DNA of 64,000 nucleotides from Blastobasis lacticolella (Eukaryota; Arthropoda; Insecta; Lepidoptera; Blastobasidae): the NCBI GenBank assembly GCA_905147135.1, contig LR990067.1, positions 6,820,001 to 6,884,000 on the forward strand, given 5' to 3'. This document shows, in pieces, positions 1 through 10,203 of the stretch. The first letter of the stretch is position 1, and each line of letters starts with the position of its first letter. The position numbers and the translations under genes are program-made. The notes under the pieces were generated by a model. The model was not told where the DNA came from. It saw only the letters and a list, made by a program, of their open reading frames with translations, and ran no database searches.

Positions 1-344
1 ATTTTCTTATGTCGACGTTACTTAGGCACTCGGACTATTTACCGACTACTTCATACTTCATCGTCAGTTTTGTCCGTTTTGTCAAACCTTATTACATTTC
101 CCTATTGTTATTACACCAAAGTTTACAAATATAAATAAGTTTATTGAAAAAAAATTAAATTAATATCTACAATTATATTGTTACACGTTTCCAGTACATC
201 AAATAGTGTTACAGATAAATGGAATGGTTATTATGGCCTCCATCCTAGGACAGGCCTGTATCGTGGGGCACAATTGTGTCTAATTATTAATCTAGGCTTA
301 GGTAAAACTATACAGTGGGCAACACAACAATTTCATAGTAGGTT

Positions 345-540
345 AAATTCAAGTTTTCTTTGGACTATGACATGGGATCGTTCAAGAGGTATATTAGAGG
401 TCTCTTCAGAGGCGGGAAACGCATTGGTGACTCCCCTGGTGTTGCTGATGTCCATAGGCGGTGGTGACCACTTTCCATTAGGTGGCCCGCTCGCCTGTTT
501 GTCTGCGGTTAAGTTAAGTAATATAAAAAAATCTCTACCC
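345..540 (+). pseudogene. LINE-G reverse transcriptase C-terminal remnant
   Basis: The frame from 360 to the TGA at 465-467 reads LDYDMGSFKRYIRGLF, then GVADVHRRW and stop. The same peptide recurs at 11.85-12.12 kb behind a RMWNELP motif, the usual C-terminal tail of non-LTR retrotransposon reverse transcriptase. After the stop come the family's 3' sequence (CACTTTCCATTAGGTGGCCC) and an A-run near 525-534. It is a 5'-truncated dead copy; all catalytic domains are missing. Confidence 0.75.
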
Positions 541-1160
541 ACCCCAATGGGATAAGGGCGTCAGTGTGTCACACTCACATCCATACAATATACAATAATG
601 GTAACTCACGGACCGCTTTCCTAAATAAGTATTTATCATGTTAAAAAGTGCGATATGAGTTTACATAGCAAACCAAATCGATTGTTCCAACATAATAATT
701 CACACTGCAAAATACCAGGTTACCAGCAAACAAAGTATAATAATAAAAGTCGTACCGTCCGCTTGTTACACCATACTCGCTTTCATCCATTTCGCTAACC
801 ACGTAGTTACGACGGTGATGACTATCATTTGCTCGCAGCGCATCATATTTGATCTATTGAATAATGAGTTCTGTATAGTGCGTTTGGGAGTTATTCTTTT
901 ATTATAGGTTGGATATGGATTGATTTTTTGTTGAGTGCTCATTGGTTATTCGTTAGTAGTTTATAACAAATATGTTATGTCGGTAATGTACATCTTGTTT
1001 GCGAGTCGATGGACTAAACTGTGACTTATACTTTATATGCTATAATGCTACTTTGTAATGTACTATAGGCCTTTAACAGAAACACCTACTTTTATAATTT
1101 AACACGGTTTTTGTTTATATAATTATTTATGATAATGATTTTATGTATGTACGTCGTCGC
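541..1160. other. AT-rich stretch, nothing recognised
   Basis: No coding frame, repeat family or RNA gene is recognisable. The left edge of the window (1-340) is equally featureless. Confidence 0.5.
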
Positions 1161-1167
1161 TGGTCTG

Positions 1168-1432
1168 CTAGTTAAGATGTCCGACCCTAGTTCCGCCATG
1201 TATCAATGCCTCATTGCTGAGTTTTACATAAGTTGAACACTAACCGATGCTTCTATGGTGAGGGAAAACAGTAACAGTGATCCTACCTGGTCAGGTTCCC
1301 CTGTAAACAGGGTCACGGAGTTAAGATGGCAGTCGCTGCACTGTAATTACCTGATCTGCCAAATCCTGGATCACGGTCAAGGCGGACCCCGACCCAGAGA
1401 GCACACCCGAGACATTAATACCAAGATGACCA
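1168..1432 (+). mobile_element. SINE-C, degenerate copy
   Basis: SINE-C is a tRNA-derived retroposon of about 330 bp. Full copies (21060, 29890) start AGGAGCGTTGGTGG, carry a B box GGTTCGAATCC, pass through GGTCAGGTTCCCCTGGTAGC and ATCCTGGATCATGGTCAAGG, and end GCCAAGATGATGATG. This copy has lost the tRNA-like boxes but keeps most of the body (CCTGATCTGCCAAATCCTGG at about 1351) and the tail near 1420. Confidence 0.8.
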
Positions 1433-1534
1433 CTAAGGTATATTAGGAGGTATGGTATTCCACCAAGGAACCAGAGACTGGTCAATTATACAGTCTCAAG
1501 AGCATGACGGTAGGTATATTTAGGAATCCGCCGG

Positions 1535-1715
1535 TATCAGGAACAGTCCTGAGAAGCGATGGCTTGACGTCTTAAGGATGACATGCGTGCCTACAAACTT
1601 ACCACCTAAGACGCCGGAAGCCGAGCCAAGTGGCTGGCCAACTCTGCTGTATTTTACAGGACTCAACTGTGCCCAGTAGAGGAAGAGGATAGGGAAGGCC
1701 GGGAATAAACAGGAA
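1535..1715 (+). pseudogene. RTE-like LINE ORF2 C-terminal remnant
   Basis: Translation gives PEKRWLDVLR, then after a frameshift near 1581 DMRAYKLTT, a stop, and RAKWLAN. This matches the layout of the 27.2-27.4 kb fragment (PKQRWYDVVKRDMRANKLTT) and of 61.4-61.6 kb (GLPKKRWIDTAES). A G-(R)-PKKRW.D....R......A..R..W tail is typical of RTE-type LINEs. The frameshift and stop make it a fossil. Confidence 0.65.
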
Positions 1716-2820
1716 TAAGGTCTAGGAAGATTTATGTCAGCTATCATTTTGGCTATGACCCGTATAAGAAAAATGCAGGCGTAAATACGAATTAATACTC
1801 ATTACATCGCGCATTGCCCCTCGCCGAAATTAATTATTAATATATATTTTTTAATATACTAAACATAATTTGTTCAATGTCCCGTATTTTTCTCCCAATT
1901 TCTATAGTTTTTGGTCCTATAAAATTAGCAGACACTGTTGGTCACCCGAATTGTCGCACTCAATCGTTTTGACTATTTTTATTGAAATACACTTTACCTA
2001 TGACCTCATTTCGCGGGACCCGCGGAAGTTCAGCGCCGTGACTTTGGCCACGGCTCATGCTGAGCGAGGTCCCTTTATCAACTAGGCACAGCACGGCAAT
2101 GCCAAGTCGCCACTTTTAGTATGGAAACAATTTATATGTAATATAATGTGTTGATAAATATCTTTTTCTTTTTTTGTTTATGTTGTGTTGTGACGTTTCT
2201 AGTTCTAAATGAGTTATTTATTTATTTATCTATGTCTTTTATCATAGTATAAGAACAGAGATAGAAAGAATTAACCTAGAAGCCAATCTACCTACAACAA
2301 AGTTATCCTCAAGCCAGACCCGTAGCCAAATTAGGGACCGTTCCCGAAAACATAACCTGTATTCAGAGCCAAATTGTCGGTCAGGACAGATGGGTATCGG
2401 TGCCTAATCCACCATTATAAACGAAACAAGTCTAGCTTAAGTCCAAGAGATCCGAAATTAACATAATGATGAGTTTCGGCGGCACAGAGTAGTGAAGTTT
2501 CAGAGATAACCCAAAAACATACCACCAAAATGTCGAACTCTATAGGTGTTCGATCCCAGGGGCCCATATTTTTTAAGCTCTCGCATCCACTTTTATTTAT
2601 AACAAATGATGTTTAAATTTGAAAGAAAGTGACAAAAGATATTTTAGCTAAAATAGGTTTAATATACGACAAATAACTTTTATAAAAGGGACCCTTAATG
2701 TTTAGTAGGGTAGGTAGATCGGGCGTGTAGGGCAGGTAGGGTAGCCATTCATTCTACAGCTATTCTATGTATGCTATTCTTCAGTACACCACATGAAAGC
2801 CTATGTTTTTTTATGCTATG
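1716..2820. other. No gene recognised
   Basis: AT-rich sequence without an interpretable frame. GGGCCCATATTTTTTAAGCT at 2561-2580 could be a decayed MITE-K end, but the opposite arm is not visible. Confidence 0.4.
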
Positions 2821-2822
2821 AG

Positions 2823-3092
2823 TAGCAAACAGGCAAATAGCCCACCGGATGGTAACTGTCGCCCATAACATCTACAATTCATACATTAAGGTTGCAGATA
2901 ACAAAAATGCAGAAATGCAGGTGCGTTGTCAGTGTGAGGTCAAAGTTAAAATGCCTGTAATTTTGCTGGCTACCTTATCCTTCAAATCGAAACACAACTA
3001 TGCAAGCATTGTTGCTTGGCATCAGAACTAAATAAAGCGCTGGTACTCATCCAGACGGACTCCTCAAGCTTAACAGAGTCCCCACTTGATAA
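2823..3092 (-). mobile_element. LINE-E 3' end, antisense
   Basis: LINE-E is a repeat of about 300 bp whose sense form begins TAGGACTCTGTCAAGCC, contains AAGGTAGCCAGCGCAATTAC and ends CGTCTGCTCGTTTATTACTG plus A-run. Other copies lie at 23965, 34066, 59405 and 63115. Here it is reversed, from CAGGCAAATAGCCCACC to CTTAACAGAGTCC. Confidence 0.75.
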
Positions 3093-3474
3093 AACCCTCT
3101 CCTAAGTACCCCATTTGCCAAATAAGAAAGAAGAGGTTTTGCCCCCTCAATTCTCTGTGCTACCTCTACACACACAGGCTGCTCTGTGCGTTTCGGGCTA
3201 AGGCCGTGTCAACACTTTATTCTCATACACTTATCCGCTATAAATACAATAAGTATGTTCTCAAAAACACTTGTATTATGCGTCCACAATTATGAATATT
3301 AAAAACGTGCCCGTCTTATGTTAAACCTTGTTTTAATAACATTCATGCTGCACTGATGATTATAATTTTTTGGCTCGATTTTTGGGATGCTTAGATTTGG
3401 ATTTGAGTCATGTGTTCTTAACTTTACAAGGCTTGGGGAGTGGGTTTGCTTGCTTCACTTAATAATTAATACTT
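3093..3474. other. No gene recognised
   Basis: Short chance frames only; no family assignment. Confidence 0.4.
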
Positions 3475-3540
3475 CTGCCAAATCCTGGATCACGCGACAA
3501 CACAACCGGGTCATTAACGCCAAGATGATAATAATAATAA
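3475..3540 (+). mobile_element. SINE-C 3' fragment
   Basis: Only the end of the element is present: CTGCCAAATCCTGGATCACG, then GGGTCATTAACGCCAAGATG and a short (ATA)n run. Confidence 0.8.
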
Positions 3541-3810
3541 CTTAATAATTAATACTTAGGTTAGTACTTACTTTTAGGTTTCTCTGTAATTAAAATTTTC
3601 TCTCTAACTAGAAGTGCAAATGTCTTTCGTTTCGACGACGTCCAAAGAGGAGTTTGTCTAACAATTTGTTTCTACCTGTATTTATTTGATTTTTGAATAC
3701 TACACTTGGCCATTTTTTAATGCTTGGTATGGGAAGAAAAATCACTTTGGAAGTACGCGGCGGAGTCCGGGAGCAGCAGCTGAAGCAGCAGCGAGTCTTA
3801 AACAGAGCAA

Positions 3811-3971
3811 GAGGGCGATTCTCCCGCAGTGACATCTTATTCGACATCTTTTCTAGCCAAAAATCCGTATTAAAACGTCCTGAAATTGACATATTAATGT
3901 CATTATTAATGGAGATTTGTGGTTGGAAAAAATGTCGAATATGAGATGTCATAGCGCGAAAATTAGGCCCC
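3811..3971. mobile_element. MITE-L, copy 1
   Basis: MITE-L is a foldback DNA element of 160-210 bp. The left end here (GATTCTCCCGCAGTGACATC, then TTATTCGACATC) is a diverged reverse complement of the right end (ATGTCGAATATGAGATGTCA, then AAAATTAGGCCCC). It carries no transposase and would need one in trans. Related copies are at 48601 and 52172. Frames across it on both strands look like chance. Confidence 0.6.
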
Positions 3972-5515
3972 TAATACGCAGGGTTGCCGTTCGCCGTAGA
4001 AACATAGGCTCCGTGGGGTTTAGCGGCGAAAAAATTAAGCCAAGAGGTGGGCTGTCGGTTGAGGTATAAGGCTCTTGCTTGACCCACGGTCTGAGCACTT
4101 TTTAAGCCAGCAGATATCACTGTCCAACAGGGTAACGGTGCTGGAGTCATGGGTACTTCGCGGAAGGGCTGTTCGCGGCTATTTGTTTGATGGTGTACCT
4201 TGTAAAATTGTATTTTTTATTAACGAGATGATTTTTGGTAAAATAAAATTGGAACGTCCATACAAACAAACAAAACCTCTTTAGAGACCTATTTATACAT
4301 ATAAGTAGCTATTAACAACATAAGTGCATTTAGACCCTACCTAAATCCAAACAATAAAAATTATAAGTCTTCGAAAGTAAATAAGTAACCCAACCCCTTG
4401 TATAGGACCTAAATGTGCTGCTTAACCAATAAACTTCAAAAAGCAATTTGAAAAACTAAAATGAGAGTGCGTTTATTTTTGCCCCTCAATTTTGTCCCAT
4501 ACAAAATTGCTCACCAAAATAATTGAGTCAAAACCACCACAGCCAATATAGACAGGATACCCATTGCACCACCACAGCTTGTGACAGACAGACATGCGAA
4601 CGCGAGTTTTAATTGCAAAATGACTAAAAAATCGAAGAAAAAAGTGTGCGAGTGCTCGGACCTCATGGTTAGAAATGGCGGGAAATTATTCTTTTTTTCG
4701 TCTGCCAGCTCGCTGTTGGAAGGTACGTAAGATGATTCTGTTTAAAATTGTTAAGCTTTGTATAAGATTTACATTGAAAATACATTTACTTACATGCAGA
4801 GTAAGTATTTCTTCTTGGGCCTACTCTGTAACCTCGTAATTCGTTCCTACTTTTTATATACGTATGTAATCTTTACTTCTTATCATTGACACCGATGTTG
4901 GCGAATTCATTGTGCAATGACGATGGAAGCCACAATTTTAAAAGAACATGGTGTCTTGAAACTGTTTAGACGCAATTGTTTGACCTTCATATTAAAACTA
5001 TCACGTTAGAAAGACATACACTAATATTTTAGTCCAGTTAATATTTTAGAAAAGTCCATTAATGATAGTTGCTTGAAACGGAAATGCCTTCATGAATATT
5101 TTAGTAGGATCGTTTGTTTTTATTTCTTTTACTGTCCAAGGAGGTAGTAGTAGATTGGCGCCAAACGCCATTATGGAAATTAAGTATGGCGGCAAAACTT
5201 CATAACAAAATCAAGATTGCGGCGCCACGAAAGACTTCCCGCCTTTCCGGAGTGTCGATAAGATATTATTACGTAATCAATTAATTTAATAATATTTTTC
5301 AATTACGGCGTTTAGTTTAAATCGTGCATTAGTTAGAAAGTTTTAAAATCTAGCTAGGTAATTCGAATTTTCAAATTTTTACGGTTCCGTTACATAATAA
5401 TTTCCATTAATACTTTTACTGGCTGCGATTGTAACGATAAAAAATATACAAATAGAAGCTCCATGAATAGCAGTTCTTTTCGTTGATATCGTATCTTTAA
5501 AGAAACAAAATTAAT
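3972..5515. other. No gene recognised
   Basis: About 1.5 kb of AT-rich sequence with no recognised repeat. The only compositional change is a moderately GC-rich patch at 5150-5260. Possibly unique host intergenic or intronic DNA. Confidence 0.4.
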
Positions 5516-5518
5516 ATA

Positions 5519-5612
5519 CCGTCACAGGATGCCAATCGGCTGCCAAGACTGTTCGACCAATGTCAGGACTCCAAGCGAGTTAACCTCGCTTCGCTAACGG
5601 TAAAGGAGGTTG
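5519..5612 (-). mobile_element. SINE-I 3'-side fragment, antisense
   Basis: ACCGTCACAGGATGCCAATC followed by CCAAGACTGTTCGACC matches the 3' half of SINE-I in reverse (defined at 10085-10203 and 20203-20402). The 5S-like head is missing. Confidence 0.6.
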
Positions 5613-5721
5613 GTAGTAGTAGGACCAAAGATTTTAACATATACATAGAGGAGTAGGACCTACATCTAAAGAATGGCTAAAATATCTTATGTGTAAAATA
5701 ACTTGAAAAATAATTTAAGAT

Positions 5722-6009
5722 ATATTATAAACCGTATGGCCGTGTGGTGTCCGGCAGAGTAGAATAGCACCAACCCCTTACACTCATTGGTATCGTACAA
5801 GGCGACTAATGTTTTCGAGGCAAAAGATCAAGAGTCTCCGTAGTCTGGAAAATGGGCAGCAGCATTTTTTATTGTTATATTTAAACACTGCGATCTCCAA
5901 CCCGCCAGCCAAGCGTGGAGATTATGGCAATAACCTCCCCTTTCGTGGGAGAGGGCCTAAGTCCTGCAGTGGACTTTTACGGGCTGTGATGATGATGATA
6001 TTATAAACC
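5722..6009 (+). mobile_element. SINE-A, full-length with 12-bp TSD
   Basis: The direct repeat ATATTATAAACC at 5722-5733 and 5998-6009 brackets the element. The body runs from GGCCGTGTGGTGTCCGG (5738) to GGGCTGTGATGATGATG. The sharp 5' end, short TSD and simple-repeat tail fit retroposition by target-primed reverse transcription. TGGCCGTGTGG resembles a Pol III A box (TGGCNNAGTGG, one mismatch); I see no good B box, so a tRNA origin is only possible. Confidence 0.9.
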
Positions 6010-7090
6010 TGAATAAATGAACGCAAGACTGCTCAAGTCGAACAGTGGACTGTCAAAGGCTGTTTATGTGAAATAAATGAGTCAGCGAAATCGAATAAGC
6101 ACCTCTTCTTGTATACACCTCAGTCTTGTATTAAAATTGATTTTATGTTTAATAAAAAACTGACGCAATGACACGAGGGTTGAGTTCCACCACACCCCTA
6201 AAAACACCAACCCCTATTTACTCGAAAGCGGAAACAGAAATGACTATATTTTTTTCTGTATTCCAAAACCGCAGGCGCGACAGACGTGTGGCGCCTACAC
6301 AGGCGTTCTTTTTTCAAAAATTTAAATTCAAAATTGGGACGTAATGGCGTCCCCATGGGCAGTCATTATAAATAGATCATAGATGTTTAGTTTGTCTGAA
6401 GGATTTTTTGGTATAATTTTAAATCGTTTTATGCTTGATTTCATTGTAATAAGATGTTTTTGTTGATCCGAACTAGACGGTATCGTTTGTGGTTCTTAGT
6501 TCCTTTTTTAATTTCAGAATTGCTGGCTTTAATCCATAGGTCAATTACGTATCAACTTAATATATATTAGATCGTTTAGAATTCGATTAATACTTGTTAA
6601 TGTGTTTCGACTGAAACGCACACATTTAAAGATCGAAAATCATTGATGTGTGAAAATTCGGTCACAGTGTGTCAGAAACACCTTTTTCTGACACACTATG
6701 ACAGCAAGCAACCCTACTGTTGGAAAGCAGTAAATGTTGCCCATAGCCTATAAATGTAACTGAGCATCAATACCGGAAAACAACTTCTGTTTTCTTTTTT
6801 TTTCGCCTACCGCAAACTGTATATGGCACTCTCCAGACTATCGAAGGAGGGAGGCAGAGAACACTCATGTGTTCTCCAGCCGTGCCGCTGGTTATGCTGG
6901 ACTCGCAAGAGACCTAGGTGCCTACCAGCTAAACTCTACCTTGGGAGTACCTATAGCCGGTAAGACTTTTTAGGTTTCATCAAATGCGACACCCCATAGG
7001 GATTGGATGCGCACAAAAGAACTAAAGCGTACCTAAGCGTAGCGTAAGCGTAGGCTGTTTATACTTAAAGATGACCAAGTATACCCTCAT
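6010..7090. other. No gene recognised; one hairpin
   Basis: Mostly unassigned. At 6661-6702, 13-nt arms AGTGTGTCAGAAA and TTTCTGACACACT surround a 6-nt loop, with four more pairs beyond one mismatch. Confidence 0.4.
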
Positions 7091-7092
7091 GC

Positions 7093-7180
7093 ACGGAGTA
7101 CCAATCAACTCCCAAGACTGTTCAACCAGCCTCAGGGTTCCCAGCGGAATAGCTATGTCAACTTTCTCTAATTTATTCAA
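7093..7180 (-). mobile_element. SINE-I fragment, antisense
   Basis: CCCAAGACTGTTCAACCAGC and GGTTCCCAGCGGAA belong to the 3' half of SINE-I, read in reverse. Confidence 0.6.
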
Positions 7181-7197
7181 CTATTTACCAAATAACG

Positions 7198-7848
7198 CCT
7201 TGGAGAGTTAGGAGCGTCGGTGGCCGCTAACGGGACGCATTCGTAGGCGAGAGGTACCGGGTTCCAACCCTATTGCGGTCATTTTCCAATGACCTTTTCT
7301 GAATTTGAACATTAAATGAATACCAACCGTGTTAACTGAGTTTCCTATATCGAGTGCTGTTCGATCGCTGTTCACCGCAATACTTAAAAGAGTGTTTCCA
7401 GTACGATTCCGACGTACAGAGTAGATCTCTGCGCTCTTCCCGAGATCGGACGTTGGTAATGCCCCATCATGTGACAAGCTTCTATGATAATTCCTTTACC
7501 GTACAGTTGGTGCGCCTGTGGAATGCGCTTCCCCGTGAAGTGAGATGTTCGGATTCACCGAGTATATTCAAAAGAAGATTGAAGGGTCATCTCCTTTCTA
7601 CCTTGAACACATGATTTTATCGTCTGTATTATAAATAAATAAATAACCGATACTCTTACGGTGAGCGAAAACAACGTGAGGAAACCTGTACATTCAGATG
7701 AATGTGTAAGCGTGATCAACCTGATCAGATTTTCTTGGTATTCTTGGTAATAACCAGTTCTGCAAAATCTTGGATCATGGAAAAGGCCCTACTGCACGAA
7801 AGCACAGCGGGATATTGACGCAATTATGATTATTATTATTATTATTTT
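7198..7848 (+). mobile_element. SINE-C split by a LINE insertion
   Basis: The tRNA-like head (GAGCGTCGGTGGCC, then GAGGTACCGGGTTCC) lies at 7208-7266. The body resumes at 7645 with ACCGATACTCTTACGG and ends near 7848 in ATTATTATT. AACCG occurs at both junctions (about 7325-7329 and 7646-7650), a plausible short TSD of the inserted LINE. Confidence 0.75.
7330..7643 (+). pseudogene. 5'-truncated LINE, reverse transcriptase C-terminus
   Basis: The frame up to TGA at 7612-7614 reads PQYLKECFQYDSDVQSRSLR, then DRTLVMPHHVTSFYDNS, then RLWNALPREVRCSDSPSIFK and RRLKGHLLSTLNT. The LWNALP....S...FK..LK.HLL pattern is the C-terminal tail of LINE reverse transcriptases (Jockey/CR1-like). Short 3' UTR and (AAAT)n tail follow. 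About 85 codons are open, so the insertion may be fairly recent; catalytic domains are absent. Confidence 0.8.
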
Positions 7849-8425
7849 ATAGGTACTTATAAAGACTCATATCAGACATGGAAAATAATCTCTGCATTTT
7901 CGAACGGCGGCACCACTGAACTTTGTTGAGAATTAAGTAACGATATAGCTCATCTTATTGCTTTAAAGGCCGAATAACTAAACAAATCAAATAAAAAATA
8001 TATATTTCGGACAACAATGCATAGAAAGGACAGTAAGAACTTTAGTTTAAACAATAAGTGAGACAAGGCGTACGAGAAACTTTCATGTGTATATGAACTG
8101 AAAAATAAATAAATTAATGAGACCACGGCCAAAATCTATTGTGTAAAAAAAGTTTCCACTAGATACATAAAATTAATATGTTTTACAGTATTCAAAAAGT
8201 TTTTTTTTACTTAAAATAATTTTTTCTTAATTCTTCCCTTCATAACATAAAATATTATTTTCCTAATACAGGAAGGAAGCCACAGAGTTGATGTACTTAG
8301 ATGTAGCACGTCAGACAGCGTGTATCGATTTCTTATCTGATCCAAATACATACACTTACTTACTTGGTAGCGATGCTTCCGTACTTGCCGATAGCTTTAG
8401 GGTATACTAAGTATAATATTAAGTA
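7849..8425. other. No gene recognised
   Basis: AT-rich, with long T-runs near 8200; no family assignment. Confidence 0.4.
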
Positions 8426-8427
8426 TT

Positions 8428-8702
8428 ATGATCACTGGCCGTGTGGTGTCCGGCAGAGTAGAATAGCACCAACCCCTTACACTCGTGGGTGTCGTACAAG
8501 GCGACTAATATTTTCGAGGCAAAAGATATAAAGTCTCTGTAGGCTGGAAAATGGGCAGCAGCGTTTTCCACAGTTATATTTATAATACTGCGGTCTCCAA
8601 GCCGCCTGCTACGCGTGGAGATTATGGCAATAACCTCCCCTTTCGTGGGAGAGGCCCTAAGTCCTGCAGTGGACTGTTATGGGCTGTGATGATGATGATC
8701 AC
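8428..8702 (+). mobile_element. SINE-A with 8-bp TSD
   Basis: ATGATCAC at 8428-8435 and 8695-8702 flanks a full-length copy; the right repeat overlaps the (GAT)n tail. A SINE-C begins immediately after it. Confidence 0.88.
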
Positions 8703-9002
8703 GAGTCGGTGGAATAATAGGTAAGGGATCCGACTCGTAAGCAAGAGGTACCGAATTCGAACCTCTGTGCCGCAATGTCACTTTTCTGAGTTATATACAT
8801 TAATTGAACACTAACCGATGCTGAAACCTGCACATTCAGGCGATTGAATGGTTACACCATGATCCTGTCAGGTCAGTTTCCCCTAGTTTCGCTCCACTGT
8901 AATTACTTGATCTGCAAAATCCTGGATCATGGTCAAGCCGGACCCCGGGCCGTCGTGAGCGAGAGCACAACTAGGACATAAGCGCCAAGATGATGATGAT
9001 TC
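8703..9002 (+). mobile_element. SINE-C, nearly full-length
   Basis: Runs from GAGTCGGTGG through ATCCGACTCGTAAGC and a B-box-like GAATTCGAACC to CGCCAAGATGATGATG. The segment between ACCGATGCT and GAAACCTGC is deleted. Confidence 0.82.
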
Positions 9003-9530
9003 TGAGTAAGTTAGATTATAAACTGTCGAAAAATTTTTACATCTTAAGGCAGAGTTGACGGAGCCCTGCTTTGTGGGACCATGTTTTTAATTTTATTATT
9101 ATTAGATATTATCAATCATTTATTTTAGACCAATTTAAGTAAATAATTTTTTTAACTGTCTATATTGTGTTAGTAAAAGTACTTATAATATATTGTTAAA
9201 ATCAATCAATCAATTAAACATTCAATACATTTTATTTCATGTCGCAAATTATGTCAATTTTAGACCATTTTAACCTTAATTCTGACTCAACATCAAGTTC
9301 ATTTCTGTACTTTGTTTTTGTCATGGATGACCAGGTGCGAAAACCCACTCACACATAAGTATGTTGTAGCGAAGGGTAAGAGGAAACTCACCGCTTTGAG
9401 CCAACATGCATGGCGCTCGCGCCATCTTGAACCCTAAGGGTGCGCGTACCCCACTTTGAAAAACCCTGATCTAACGTATTTCACTACGTTAGGTTTAAAA
9501 CAAACAGTTTTTACAATCTTACTGTGGCAT
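9003..9530. other. No gene recognised
   Basis: Unassigned sequence with a small perfect stem ATGGCGC-TC-GCGCCAT at about 9411-9426. Confidence 0.4.
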
Positions 9531-9607
9531 AATATATACCGTTATGGGATGCCAATCGGTTCCCGATACTAGTCAATCAGGCTCAAGGTCCCCAGCACAG
9601 GCATTTC

Positions 9608-10063
9608 GGGGCCCTATTTTTTAATCGAACTCCAAATTTTTTTTTCGACATGAAAAATATTTTTATGCATAACGTTGATATTTCATATTTTTTAACTCTT
9701 CCATCATCACAGCCCATAACAGTTCACTACAGGACTTTGGGCCTCTCCCGCAAAAGGGGAGGTTATTGCCATAATCTCCACGCTTGGCAGGCGGGTTGGA
9801 GATCGCAGTGTTGCAAACATAACAATGAAAAACGCTGCTGCCCATTTTCCAGTTTATGGAGACTAGATATTTTGCCTCTAAACGTTAGTCGCCTTGTACG
9901 ACACCCACGAGTGTAAGGGGTTGGTGCTATTCTACTATACCGGTCACCACACGGTTAACTCTTCCGATATTGCTAATGTGATTTAAAAAATATTGAATAA
10001 TTGATGCCGAAATTCGAAATTAAAAACCGTTCGAATTGAGGAGATAGATTCAAAAATAAAGCC
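9608..10063. mobile_element. MITE-K copy 1, carrying a SINE-A
   Basis: MITE-K is a foldback element of about 210-230 bp. Its long arms read TTTTTGAACCGTTCGCCTCG and CAATTTTGATTTTCGG, mirrored at the other end, with GGCAACACCGAAAG near the centre. Here the arms are GGGGCCCTATTTTTTAATCG and GAATTGAGGAGATAGATTC. SINE-A sits in the middle. No protein is encoded. Confidence 0.72.
9694..9965 (-). mobile_element. SINE-A inside MITE-K, 9-bp TSD
   Basis: AACTCTTCC occurs at 9694-9702 and 9957-9965, directly bracketing an antisense full-length SINE-A. It is the youngest layer of the 9.5-10.2 kb nest. Confidence 0.88.
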
Positions 10064-10203
10064 GCTGACGAGTGGCTAACTCAACGCGGAAATTCGACTA
10101 TCCTCCCAGAATGAAACGGTCACCCATCCAGTTCCCGACTGCTTACGTTGCTTAACCTTGGTTATCGTACTCGCAACGCCGACAGTGCCGCTGCTACCAA
10201 GAT

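Larger units (their letters stand above)
9535..10203 (-). mobile_element. SINE-I interrupted by MITE-K and SINE-A
   Basis: The 3' half (GATGCCAATCGGTTCCCGAT) sits at 9548-9607. The 5S-like head is at 10085-10203: in sense it reads AAGGTTAAGCAACG, then GGGAACTGGATGGGTGACCG. Insect 5S rRNA has TTAAGCAACGTCGGGC and GGATGGGTGACCGCC, so this matches the A-box and C-box parts of the 5S internal promoter. The middle of the SINE is missing around the insertion. Confidence 0.68.
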
